DNA from: JAHEFT01 sp963700705
GTDB lineage: Bacteria > Pseudomonadota > Gammaproteobacteria > Xanthomonadales > SZUA-36
Direction of reading: 5' to 3'
Assembly: GCA_963700705.1 (NCBI GenBank)
Contig: CAVOYQ010000004.1
Span: 19,310 to 83,309, forward strand
DNA: 64,000 nt
The number at the start of each line of letters is the position of its first letter. Position 1 is the first letter of the stretch. The notes under the pieces are model-generated. The model saw only the letters and a list, made by a program, of their open reading frames with translations, was not told the DNA's origin and made no database searches. The translations under genes were made by a program, and so were the position numbers. This document shows positions 1 to 8,846 of the stretch, piece by piece.

Positions 1-654
1 GGGCTGGACGCGCCACAGTTCTTTCATGCCGATTCCATAGGTCTGGGGATCTGAGTCCTTGTCCAGCTCGAATTTTTTGATCAGGCGCTTGCTCAGATGG
101 CCGCGCACGCCCTCGCAGAAAACCGTGACGGGAGCATGGATCTCGATGCCCTGCATGTAGGTATCTTTGGGCTGGCCGTCGCGGCCAACGCCCATGTCGC
201 CAATCACCACGCCGCCAACCGCCCCGTTTTCGGTGAAATGAATTTCAGATGCGGCGTAACCGGGGAAAATGTCAACTTCCAGCGCCTCGGCCCGGTTGGC
301 CATCCAGGCGCACATGGCGCCCAGTGAAACAATGTAATTCCCGTGGTTTTTCTGTTGCGGGGGGGTCGGAAGCCGACGCCTGCCTTTTTGACTGAGCAGC
401 CAGATTTCATCCCTTTCGACCGGTATGCAGATCGGCGGAGGGTTATCGCGCCAGCCCGGCAGCAACTCGTCCAGCGGTTCGGGCTCGATCACGGCGCCCG
501 AGAGTATATGCGCGCCGATTTCCGAGCTCTTTTCGATCACGGCGACCATCAATTCGGGCTTCTGCTGTTTCAGGCGAATGGCGCAGGACAGGCCGGCCGG
601 CCCGGCCCCGACGATGATAACGTCATATTCCATGATTTCGCGTTCGGTCATCAT
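1..654 (-). CDS. Electron transfer flavoprotein-ubiquinone oxidoreductase, N-terminal part
   Basis: The product would pass electrons from reduced ETF to ubiquinone at the inner membrane. The gene starts at 654 (ATG, with a second ATG at 651) behind a GGAGAAGA ribosome site and runs off the left edge, so only about 218 residues are seen. The start of the protein holds an FAD-binding Rossmann motif, VGAGPAGL, at residues 15-22, followed by ILSGAVIEP, typical of ETF-QO. No frameshift is seen in this part. The C-terminal 4Fe-4S domain lies outside the window. FixC-like oxidoreductases are the nearest alternative, but the spacing after the Rossmann motif fits ETF-QO better. Confidence 0.85.
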   Translation of the reverse strand, partial: MMTEREIMEYDVIIVGAGPAGLSCAIRLKQQKPELMVAVIEKSSEIGAHILSGAVIEPEPLDELLPGWRDNPPPICIPVERDEIWLLSQKGRRRLPTPPQQKNHGNYIVSLGAMCAWMANRAEALEVDIFPGYAASEIHFTENGAVGGVVIGDMGVGRDGQPKDTYMQGIEIHAPVTVFCEGVRGHLSKRLIKKFELDKDSDPQTYGIGMKELWRVQP

Positions 655-740
655 TCTTCTCCGGTCAACCTTCCGCCAGCCCAAAACACCATATTATAGC
701 CGTTGATCGGTGAGCGATGTACGAGAGTATCCGATAAAAA

Positions 741-804
741 TTCGCGATTGAAATCGCTCCTACGTGATCCAGCGCCACCCGTAGGAGCGGATTCATCCGC
801 GATC
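741..804. repeat. REP inverted pair (GTAGGAGCG family)
   Basis: Two REP units face each other. The left unit (741-763) is the reverse complement form ending in CGCTCCTAC, and the right unit (781-804) begins GTAGGAGCGGATTCATCCGC. They lie between the divergently transcribed ETF-QO gene and the zinc cluster. The same family recurs near 13.2, 23.3, 34.5, 37.2 and 54.5 kb. The rest of 655-858 shows no gene. Confidence 0.8.
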
Positions 805-858
805 AGGTTTTTATTCTAATTCAGGCACACATACTATGAAATGATCTAGAATTGCCTT

Positions 859-1143
859 ATGCGCAAGATCGCACGTTTCAGAATCACGCTCCTGGCCCTG
901 ATGCTGATGGCCAGTCACGTGGCTTTGATCAGCCACGTCACTGCCCATTTCTCGCCAAACCTGGAACAGTGCGAACTGTGTGTCAGCCAGGCCCAGTTGT
1001 TTTCAGCCATCCCTTCTTCCGACCAGGGCTTTCCGGTTGACCCCGGATACAGTGTCCTGCAATTACCCGCCATACAGTATGCTGTCCCGGCCCGGTTTTC
1101 AAGAGCTTACCACCCGCGGGCGCCACCTCTCCTTTCAGTATAA
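859..1143 (+). CDS. Small secreted His/Cys protein of a zinc uptake cluster (DUF2946-like)
   Basis: A 94-residue protein with a hydrophobic N-terminal segment (about residues 8-24) that could be a signal peptide or anchor. It has histidines at 20, 26 and 30, a CxxC pair at 38-41, and an ARAPP-type C-terminus (RAPPLL) of the kind seen in DUF2946-like proteins. Small proteins like this sit beside zinc ABC transporter genes in related bacteria and are sometimes named zinc chaperones. The metal role here is inferred from the residues and from the znuA/znuB neighbours downstream. No strong ribosome site is seen, and the start could be elsewhere. Confidence 0.55.
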   Translation: MRKIARFRITLLALMLMASHVALISHVTAHFSPNLEQCELCVSQAQLFSAIPSSDQGFPVDPGYSVLQLPAIQYAVPARFSRAYHPRAPPLLSV

Positions 1144-1215
1144 TTTCGAACCCTTTTTACGGCCCGGAACGTCCTCGCATTCCGGGTGGATGTTTGAATT
1201 TTACGGAGACGGCAA

Positions 1216-2606
1216 ATGATTATTCCACTACGGCACCTGCCCCTGGCATGCCTGTTATTGTTCAGTTCGCAGGTGTTTGCGCAGCCGGACGAAAGCGACG
1301 AACTCGGCGCCTTGCGAGCGGAGATTCGCCTGATGCGCAGCGAATACGAATCCCGGATCGCGGACCTGGAAGCCCGGCTCGATGCCGCGGAAAAGAAAGA
1401 TTCGGAAGCCCCTGCGCGCCTGGCTGTGCAGGCCGCACCGGCCCCCGCTGAAAACTACTCCGCCCCGGCTTTTACATCGCCACAGACGGTTTCCGTGGCG
1501 CGCGACAATTCATTCAACCCGGCCATCGGGGTGATTTTCCAGGGCCAGGCCTGGTCTTACAGCAACGATCCCGGTGATTATTATATTCCAGGTTTTCCCA
1601 CAGCCGGTGAGTCCGGCCTGGCTCCAGAGGGCCTGTCCCTGGCTGAGACAGAAATCTCGATGTCGGCCAACGTGGATGACAAGTTCACGGCCAAGTTGAC
1701 CCTGCCCGTGGCAGTCGAGGACGGGGATGTATCGGTCGAACTTGAAGAAGCCTGGGTTGAAACCATGACCCTGCCTGCCGGCCTGGCGATCCGGATGGGC
1801 CGGATCATGTCGGAAATCGGCTACATGAACGACCGCCATTTCCATTCCTGGGATTTTGCCGACCAGCCACTGCCTTACCAGGCCTTCCTGGGCGGCCAGT
1901 ACATTGATGACGGACTGCAATTCCGCTGGATGGCCCCTACTGATTTCTACCTGGAGCTGGGCGCAGAAGTGTTCAGGGGGGGCAGCTACCCGGCCGAAGG
2001 GCAAGCCCAATTCCATGGTCGGCAGCACCACGCTCAGCGTGAAAACCGGCGGCGACATCGGCTTCAGCAACAGTTGGCTGGTCGGCTTGTCCTGGCTGGA
2101 TGCCGATGCCGAAGGCCGGGCGTCGGGCGACGAAGACAATCCGTTGCTGTTCAATGGCAATACCGATATCTACATCGCCGATTTTGTCTGGAAATGGGCG
2201 CCGAACGGCAATTCCCGGCAGGAAAACCTCAAGTTCCAGGCGGAATACCTTTGGCGCAACGAGGACGGTGACTACAGCCTGCCGGACGGCCTGAACGGCC
2301 CCTGGAATGAAAAGCAGAGCGGCTGGTACGCACAGTTGGTTTACCAGCCGTTTCCGCGCTGGCGGATCGGAGCGCGTTATGACCGGCTTGTCCGGGGATT
2401 TTCCGGGCGTCGCCTGGGCGGGTACTCCGCTTTACCCCGCCGGCAGTGACCCCAGCCGCTACAGCCTGATGGTGGACTGGTCCAACAGCGAATTCAGCCG
2501 CCTGAGGTTCCAGTACAACCACGACCAGGCCAGCGAGCAGACCGACAACCAGTTCGGCCTGCAGTATATTTTCAGCATCGGCGCCCACGGCGCCCACAGT
2601 TTCTGA
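1216..2606 (+). CDS. Outer-membrane porin-like protein of the zinc cluster (two frameshifts)
   Basis: The start at 1216 has GGAG seven bases upstream and a signal peptide ending VFAQ. Residues about 28-60 form a charged coiled coil, and the remainder has the alternating pattern and aromatic belts of a beta-barrel. The C-terminus (QYIFSIGAHGAHSF) ends in Phe, as outer-membrane proteins do. The frame changes twice: at the GGG run 1999-2001 and at TT 2388-2389. In each case removing one base restores the reading. It lies just before znuA and probably carries zinc or a zinc chelate across the outer membrane. That substrate is inferred from context only. Family assignment: porin-like, related to those found in zinc-regulated operons. 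Confidence 0.6.
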
Positions 2607-2620
2607 AGGAGTTTCGGACC

Positions 2621-3544
2621 ATGAACAAGTTCCTGGTACGTGTTTTCCCGTTACTGATCCTGGGCCTGCCGTTCACCGCGCAGGCGCAATTGAACATATT
2701 TGCCTGTGAACCGGAATGGTCCGCGCTGAGCGAGGAGATCGGCGGCAGCCTGGTCAATGCCACCAGCGCCACCAATGCCATGCAGGACCCGCATTATGTC
2801 GAGGCCCGGCCCAGCCTGATTTCCAAGGTGCGCAAGGCGGACCTGGTGGTTTGCAGCGGGGCGCAGCTGGAAATCGGCTGGTTGCCGATGCTGCTCAGCA
2901 AGGCGAATAATCCGGCCGTGCTGCCGGGCCAGGAGGGTTTCCTGGAAGCCGGCAGTGTCGTTCCGCGCCTGGACATACCGTCCAGCGTCGATCGCTCCCA
3001 GGGAGATATGCACCCGCAGGGTAATCCGCACATCCAGATGAACCCCCACAACATCGCCCTGGTTGCCGTGGCGTTGGGTGAGCGCATGGCCGTGCTCGAT
3101 CCGGACAATGCAGCCGCATACGCGGCAGGAACGGAGGACTTCCTGCTGCGCTGGAATGCAGCCATCACCGTTTGGGAGGAGCGTGCGGCCCCACTGGCGG
3201 GTGAACGGGTAGTCACCCACCACAAATCGTGGGTTTATCTCGAAGATTGGCTGCAACTGCAGGAAGTAGCGACGCTGGAACCGGTGCCGGGTATTCCCCC
3301 GACCACGGCGCACCTTTCAAAGCTGCTGGCGCAACTGGGCACGGATGGAAGCGGCGCTGACGTAATCATCCGCTCGCCGTTCCAGAGCGCCAAGGCATCG
3401 GAATGGCTGCAGCAGCAGACGGGAATTCCGGCCGTGATGCTGCCGTTGACCGTGGGTGGCAGTGACGGCGCCGACGACCTGTTCGGGCTGTTCGACGACG
3501 TGCTCGACCGCCTGCTGGCGGTCCAAAAAGGAGCCGGGAAATGA
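2621..3544 (+). CDS. znuA: Zinc/manganese ABC transporter substrate-binding protein (ZnuA-like)
   Basis: A 307-residue periplasmic binding protein of cluster A-I. It has a signal peptide (cleavage near AQA-Q, residues 20-23) and the candidate metal ligands His58 (DPHYVE), His131/137/143 in the HP..NPHIQMNPH stretch, and His200/201 (THHKSW). It lacks the long His/Asp-rich loop of E. coli ZnuA, but residues 128-143 form a short His-containing loop. A good AAGGAG site precedes the ATG. Its stop overlaps the start of the permease gene (ATGA), so the two are translated together. Zinc is the likely substrate, though manganese cannot be excluded. Confidence 0.85.
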   Translation: MNKFLVRVFPLLILGLPFTAQAQLNIFACEPEWSALSEEIGGSLVNATSATNAMQDPHYVEARPSLISKVRKADLVVCSGAQLEIGWLPMLLSKANNPAVLPGQEGFLEAGSVVPRLDIPSSVDRSQGDMHPQGNPHIQMNPHNIALVAVALGERMAVLDPDNAAAYAAGTEDFLLRWNAAITVWEERAAPLAGERVVTHHKSWVYLEDWLQLQEVATLEPVPGIPPTTAHLSKLLAQLGTDGSGADVIIRSPFQSAKASEWLQQQTGIPAVMLPLTVGGSDGADDLFGLFDDVLDRLLAVQKGAGK

Positions 3545-4305
3545 ATTGGCACCTGCTGGACTGGCTCATTATCGGCCCGGCCATCGTCGCCGGGCTGCTG
3601 GTGCTCAGCACCCATGTTCCGCTTGGCCAGGTGGTGCTGAAGCGGGGCATCATTTTTATCGACCTGGCGGTTGCCCAGGTGGCTGCGCTGGGCGTGATCG
3701 CAGCGGGCGCACTGGGTTGGGAAGAGAACGTCTACGCGGTCCAGATCGCGGCGGTCGGGGCTGCGCTGCTGGCCGCAGCCGGACTCAACTGGACCGAAAA
3801 GCACTGGCCTGAAATCCAGGAAGCATTGATCGGCAACCTGTTCGTGCTGGCGGCCACCGGCAGCATCCTGTTGCTGGCTGAAAACCCGCACGGCGGCGAA
3901 TACCTGAAGGATATCCTGGTCGGGCAGATCCTGTGGACCACCTGGCAGATGCTCATTCCGATCGCGATCCTGTACACGATCCTGCTGTCGGTGTGGTTTA
4001 CCAGCAGCGAGAAAATCGGCCGGGCGGGTTTTTACGTGACCTTTGCTTTCGCCATCACCGCCGCGGTCCAGATCGTCGGCGTTTACCTGGTGTTCGCCAG
4101 CCTGATACTGCCGGCGCTGGCCACCCGGCGCCTGCACGGAAAGGCCAGGCTGATGGCCGGTTACAGCGTAGGCGGATTGTCTTTTATCGCGGGTATCACG
4201 CTTTCCGCCCTGCTGGATTTGCCGACCGGCGCCGTCGTGGTCTGGACCATGGCGGTGATTTCCATCATTGCGAGTTATCTGATCAAGCACCGGACTCGAG
4301 CCTAA
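3541..4305 (+). CDS. znuB: Metal ABC transporter permease (ZnuB-like, ABC-3 family)
   Basis: A 254-residue inner-membrane protein with about seven to eight hydrophobic segments. It carries the ABC-3 family stretch IFIDLAVAQVAALGV near residues 38-52 and the conserved VGVYLVFASLILPALA region near 180-195. It starts inside the znuA stop codon. ZnuABC transporters need an ATPase (ZnuC), but no ATPase gene lies between or after these two genes. The next gene on this strand is dusA, 5.6 kb away, so the ATP-binding subunit must be encoded elsewhere. Confidence 0.85.
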   Translation: MNWHLLDWLIIGPAIVAGLLVLSTHVPLGQVVLKRGIIFIDLAVAQVAALGVIAAGALGWEENVYAVQIAAVGAALLAAAGLNWTEKHWPEIQEALIGNLFVLAATGSILLLAENPHGGEYLKDILVGQILWTTWQMLIPIAILYTILLSVWFTSSEKIGRAGFYVTFAFAITAAVQIVGVYLVFASLILPALATRRLHGKARLMAGYSVGGLSFIAGITLSALLDLPTGAVVVWTMAVISIIASYLIKHRTRA

Positions 4306-4333
4306 TCTGTGTTCGAGTGCGCCGATCCGAAGC

Positions 4334-4425
4334 GAGGGGCCTGTTTTCAGGACACGGCATAAACTCTTCCCTGGGGCCTCCTCTTGAAACGTCCTGTTTC
4401 AAAGGGTCCTGAAAACAGGCCCCTC
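4334..4425. repeat. Long nested inverted repeat after the zinc operon
   Basis: A 19-bp arm at 4334-4352 (starting GAGGGGCCTG) is matched perfectly in reverse complement at 4407-4425. Inside it a second 7-bp dyad, TTGAAAC at 4384-4390 with GTTTCAA at 4396-4402, forms an inner hairpin. It sits between the convergent ends of znuB and the patatin gene. It could be a two-sided structure or terminator, although no T-run follows, or a small mobile palindrome. The rest of 4306-4515 shows no gene. Confidence 0.7.
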
Positions 4426-4515
4426 ACTCTCGGCCGGCGGTTCGGCGCGGAAGAGCGTTCAACAGGATGTTTAACGATAAAACAAAAAGGTCTGTGCAAA
4501 GGCCTTGGTTAGAAT

Positions 4516-6379
4516 TCAACGGCTAAATTCCTGACTATTGGTTTTTTCGTTTTCAATGCGCTCCAGCCAGGCGCCCAGTTCGGTTTTGGCGTGGTCGTAG
4601 CCGGCCTGGACGATTTTCTCGAACGATTTGACCTCGGTCATACCGAATCGCCTGACCGGGGGGGTCAGCAGGATGTCGGCCCGTTTGCCCTGTTCGCGAA
4701 CCCGTTCCAGCGTTCCCAGCAAAGTGGCCTTGAGCATGATGTTGGACAGGCTGGGCACACGGTGTTTGCGGGCGAAAGGCAGGTAGCGGCCGCGAAAAAT
4801 GGCCCAGGGGGAGGGTACGGATGGCATAGTCGACCATCATCGGCTCAGCCGATCCAAGGTCGACCGCGATGATCCGGCTGACGGGTTTCTGCCGCATCAC
4901 GTCCACCGGCAGGTTGTTGACCACCGCGCCGTCGATGGTCAGTCGCTGGTTGACCACGGCCGGGGGAATGATGCCGGGCAGCGCGGCGCTGGCGCGCAGC
5001 GCAGCGGGCAGGTCGCCGCTTTCGTGCAGGTTGGTGGAACCGTTATCGAGGTTGCATGACACGCAATAGAACGGAATCGGCAGGTCTTCGATCCGGTAAT
5101 CCAGGTGCTGGCGCAGCATGGCGTCCATCCGGCGTCCGCGGATCAGGGACATCATCGGGATCGTGAAATCGCTGAACGGCTTGCCGTCGACAAAGGATTT
5201 CCTGCACAGCTTGAACGTCTCCTCAGCCGAAACCGGGGCCGCGATGGCGGCCGCCATGATCGCGCCGATGCTGGTGCCGCCGATCCAGTCAATTGGCAGG
5301 CCCAGTTCCAGCATGGCCCGATGCACGCCCAGGTGTGCGAAACCGCGCGCGGCGCCGCCGGCCAGAACCAGCCCGAGCGCATTGCCGGAGATGATCCGGG
5401 TCACCCGGCTCAGGTCATCCGGCTGATCCCTTCGGACGTGGACATGAAAATCGATGCGCCGGTTGGCCAGCCAGCGCGCCGTGCCCTGGATCGGCTTGTC
5501 AGGTGGTGGCTGCAACAGCACCAGCATGCGCCTGCGCGATGGTTGCGCCCGAGGTTTCCAGCAGTTCGACCTCCCACGGGCGTGGCGCCGGGTCGTGCGA
5601 GGCATCGCCCACCAGCAGCACCATGTCGGAGTGCCGCAGCGCAAAATGGGACCAGTCCGAGTTGCCCGGGAGGCAGTGATACACCAGGAAACGGTGTTCG
5701 TTTTCCTGGTCCTGCAGCCAGTTTTTCAGTGATTCGGGAACCGCTTGCCCGGGCTGGAGCGATTCCACCGGTGCGCCTTTTCTGCCCAGTTCATCCGCCG
5801 CCAGGCTGAGTGTTGAACCCTCGTTTTCCAGTTCAAGCAGGAGTTCCCGGCAGAAATTTTCCAGCCGAGGCGAACTGTCCAGCGGCAGGATGGTGATCGC
5901 GTTGAGGTTCCTGCTGGATGACTTTGTTGCCGGAATTGCTGCTTTGAAGAAGGGTGGCCACGTTGGCGGCCAAGCGCATGATCAGGGCCGGGTGGTCGTG
6001 GGCCAGGCGCTCGAAAGCCTCCCGGTCCAGCCGGATCAGCAGGCTGTCCCGGATGGCCTGGATCCCGACCGCGCGCGGCGCGCCGGTCAGCAGGCTGAGT
6101 TCACCCACGCTGTCTCCGGGAACGATTTCATTGAGAAAACGGCCCCTGTCGTCGCCGTTTTCACCCCGCGCCCAGCGCCTGCAAGCGCCCCCGGACCAGG
6201 AAGTAGAGCGCGTCTCCGGGGTCGCCCTGGCGCATCAGCCAGTCACCCCCGGCAAGCTGGGTGACATCCAGTTCTTTCAGCACCGGGTCACCGGCAGCGA
6301 AGTCGGTTTTGAAATAGCCGGCCAGCGTCTGCAGCACCCGCCTGGTCAGGCCTTCCGAAAGAATGTCCATGACTTTCAA
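4516..6379 (-). CDS. Cyclic-nucleotide-binding/patatin-like phospholipase (several frameshifts)
   Basis: Joining the frames gives an N-terminal cNMP-binding domain (QGDPGDALYFLVRGRL, then GDSVGELSLLTGAPR), a middle region like the NTE/RssA family, and a patatin lipase domain. The lipase domain has the serine motif GGTSIGA and the aspartate motif DGAVVNNLP, which form the catalytic dyad, plus an oxyanion-type GGAARG. TTG at 6379 overlaps the ABC gene stop (TTGA) and has GGAGG eight bases before it. The frame breaks near 6168, 5908, 5555 and 4805. At the first two, removal of a single G repairs the frame. Neuropathy-target-esterase-like phospholipases have this domain order. Four breaks in one gene leave open whether it is functional in the organism. 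Confidence 0.7.
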
Positions 6380-7704
6380 CCGGAGAACCTCCGGTCGCCG
6401 GCGAGGCCCAGCTGTGTTTCAAAAATGACTCCGATGGACTGCATGAAGTCGGCGAAGCGCTGTTCATCGTTATGGTCGAAAGGCTGGCCGTCCTTGCGGT
6501 TGAGCAACTGGGCCACGGCAAACACCTCGCCCTGCTGGTTCTTGACCGGCAGGCACAGGATCGAACGGGTCCGGTACCCGGTCTGCCGGTCCACGTCCCG
6601 GTTGAAGCGGGGGTCCTCGTAGGCGTCATCGATGCGGATGGTCTCACCGCCCTGGGCCACGGCGCCGGCGATTCCGGTGCCGACGGGGAAACGGATTTCA
6701 CCCATTTCCTGCAGGTTGTCAGCAACTCTCAACACCAGTTCATCACCCTCGCGCAGGAACAGGGATGCGCGTTCTGCATTCAGAAGCGAAGCCAGCTTCC
6801 GGGTGAACGCGAACAGGCCGCGTTCCAGCATGCTCCTGAACGCGATGTTGTTGGCCAGCGCGGTGACTTCGAGGAACCGTTCCGACTCTTCCGTGATGTC
6901 TGCCAACAAATCCCTGAACCGGGTTTCGTCCAGTTCGTCGACCAGTTCGTCCAGCGGCTGTTTCTGGCGGTTGTTGGCAAGCATCTGCATCATGTGACGG
7001 TTGTTGGCGATGACCGAGTCGGTAAAGGTCGTCAGGCAGCCGTCCTCCAGGTGCACGATACGGTCCGCGATATCCAGGATGCGGTTATCGTGGGTGACCA
7101 GCAGAATGGTCGTGCCGTGCTCCTTGGCCAGCACTTTCATCCGCTCCACCACTTCCCGGCCGGATTCCTTGTCCAGCGAAGCGGTCGGTTCGTCCGCCAG
7201 CAGCATAGCCGGTTCCGATACCAGGGCGCGGGCGATGGCGACCCGCTGGCGCTGCCCGCCGGACAACTGGTCCGGCTTGTGGTGAATGCGTTCGCCCAGG
7301 CCGACCGCATTGAGCATATGCATTGCTCGTTCGCGGTGCTCGGAGCGCGGGAATTTGCCACTGCCCCGGATGCCGAGTTCAACGTTCTGCAGCGCGGACA
7401 AGGCGGCCAGGAGATTGTGCTGCTGGAAAATGAAACCGATCTGCCGGCGGACTTTTTCCAGCGTCGCCGGCCGTGCGTTGAGCAGTTCGTGGCCCAGGAT
7501 CTCCACGCTGCCTTCCTGCGCGGAACGCAAGGCGCCCACCAGCGTGAGCATCGTGGTCTTTCCGGAACCGGAGGGGCCGGTGACAATGACAATTTCGCCC
7601 TTGTGGATTTCAACCGACACATCGAACAGGATTTGCTTCTTCAACCCGCCCTTGCCGTAGGAATGGTTGAGCCCGGTTACCTTGATTGGCGGCGACCGGT
7701 CCAT
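6376..7704 (-). CDS. DevA-type ABC exporter ATPase fused to a GAF domain
   Basis: The start ATG at 7704 overlaps the permease stop by one base. Residues 1-230 are an ABC ATPase with Walker A GPSGSGKT (43-50), signature LSGGQRQR and Walker B MLLADEPTASLD, closest in style to the LolD/DevA exporters. After a helical linker (about 230-275) the protein continues into a GAF domain (about 275-430; FPVGTGIAGAVAQGGETI, then LCLPVKNQQGEVFAVAQLLN). The 442-residue length compares with about 230 for a normal DevA. The GAF domain may let a small ligand control export, which is an inference. The gene is followed, with overlap, by the cNMP-binding patatin gene. Confidence 0.85.
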   Translation of the reverse strand: MDRSPPIKVTGLNHSYGKGGLKKQILFDVSVEIHKGEIVIVTGPSGSGKTTMLTLVGALRSAQEGSVEILGHELLNARPATLEKVRRQIGFIFQQHNLLAALSALQNVELGIRGSGKFPRSEHRERAMHMLNAVGLGERIHHKPDQLSGGQRQRVAIARALVSEPAMLLADEPTASLDKESGREVVERMKVLAKEHGTTILLVTHDNRILDIADRIVHLEDGCLTTFTDSVIANNRHMMQMLANNRQKQPLDELVDELDETRFRDLLADITEESERFLEVTALANNIAFRSMLERGLFAFTRKLASLLNAERASLFLREGDELVLRVADNLQEMGEIRFPVGTGIAGAVAQGGETIRIDDAYEDPRFNRDVDRQTGYRTRSILCLPVKNQQGEVFAVAQLLNRKDGQPFDHNDEQRFADFMQSIGVIFETQLGLAGDRRFSG

Positions 7705-8846
7705 CAGAACACGTCCGCCGGGTCGAGTCGCCGCACTTTGCGCACCGCCATCATCGCGGAAATGGCGCACATGCCCAGGGTCATCAGGAAAACCGTCAGC
7801 GCCCGTTCCTGCGTGATGTAGAGCGGCAGGTTGGTGGCTGCCGCGGCCTTTCCGTACAGCCACCAGACCACGGCCAGTCCGGGCAGGTAACCGAGCACCG
7901 CCAGGATCACCGCCTGCTGCAGCACGATGCCGGAAACAAAACGGTTGCGGTAGCCGATGGCCCGCAGCGTCGCGTATTCGTTGAGGTGCTCCGACACGTC
8001 GGCGAACAGGATCTGGTACACGATAATGGCGCCGACCACGAACCCCATGATCGCTCCGAAGGCGAAAATGTAGCCGATCGGTGTCGCGGAATTCCAGTAG
8101 TCTTTTTCGCGTTGCACGAACTGTTGTTTGGTCATCACCAGCACATCGCCGGGCAGGTATTCCGCCAGTGCATCGCGCACCCGGTTTGCGTCGCTGCCGG
8201 GTTTCAGGCGGATCAGGCCCAGCTGGATTTCATTCCGCGAACGGCCGGGAAACAGGCGCAGCCAGTTATCGTCGCTGGTGATCACGGTTCCGTCGATCCC
8301 GAACGAGGTGCCCATTTGAAACAGGCCAACCACTTCGATCTCCCGGTCGTTGATCTCGGTAACCACGGGTTCGCCGGCCAGCAATGTTTCTTCCACCGGC
8401 CCGAATTCCGGCCGGGAGGCGCTGTCGAACAGCACCACGTCCTGTTGGGTCAGCAGTTTTTTTGCCTGGTCGAAGCCTTCGATTTTCAGCAGCGGGGAGT
8501 CCGGATGAAACCCGATGGTGTTGATGCTGCGACGCATGTTGTCCCAGGGGTTTTTCCAGACGGACGGGAAAATATAGACCGGCGTGATGTCCTCCACCGC
8601 GTCGTAGCCCAGCGCCTGGTAGAGGCGGCGAATCGAGAACGGCTGTGGCCGAACGATAAAGACGCTGTCCGGGCTGAACAGGGCAATGTCGTAATCGAAG
8701 CGCTCGTGAAATCGCACTGCGCTTTCAAACAGCGCCGAGCGGAACCCGAGTTGCATCATGATCAGCAGCACCGCGAAGGAAATTCCGGACAGGGCGACGA
8801 TCAGCCGCAGGGGCTTGTGTTTGAGTTGCAGCCAGCCCAGCAGCAT
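7704..8846 (-). CDS. DevC-like ABC exporter permease (FtsX/MacB-type)
   Basis: A 380-residue permease. It has one membrane helix at the N-terminus (about 12-32), a large periplasmic domain (about 40-255), and three helices at the C-terminus (GYIFAFGAIMGFVVGAIIVYQ; a middle segment; AISAMM), ending in RKVRRLDPADVF. This arrangement is that of the FtsX-like permeases and of the DevC subfamily. Its start overlaps the stop of the membrane-fusion gene (TGATG), and its stop overlaps the ATPase start. DevBCA systems move lipids or lipopeptides through a TolC-like channel. The substrate here is unknown. Confidence 0.85.
   Translation of the reverse strand: MLLGWLQLKHKPLRLIVALSGISFAVLLIMMQLGFRSALFESAVRFHERFDYDIALFSPDSVFIVRPQPFSIRRLYQALGYDAVEDITPVYIFPSVWKNPWDNMRRSINTIGFHPDSPLLKIEGFDQAKKLLTQQDVVLFDSASRPEFGPVEETLLAGEPVVTEINDREIEVVGLFQMGTSFGIDGTVITSDDNWLRLFPGRSRNEIQLGLIRLKPGSDANRVRDALAEYLPGDVLVMTKQQFVQREKDYWNSATPIGYIFAFGAIMGFVVGAIIVYQILFADVSEHLNEYATLRAIGYRNRFVSGIVLQQAVILAVLGYLPGLAVVWWLYGKAAAATNLPLYITQERALTVFLMTLGMCAISAMMAVRKVRRLDPADVF

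Noticed and set aside
859..1143. A Zur box before the zinc cluster
   Set aside because: No convincing palindrome of the Zur type could be found by eye in 805-858.
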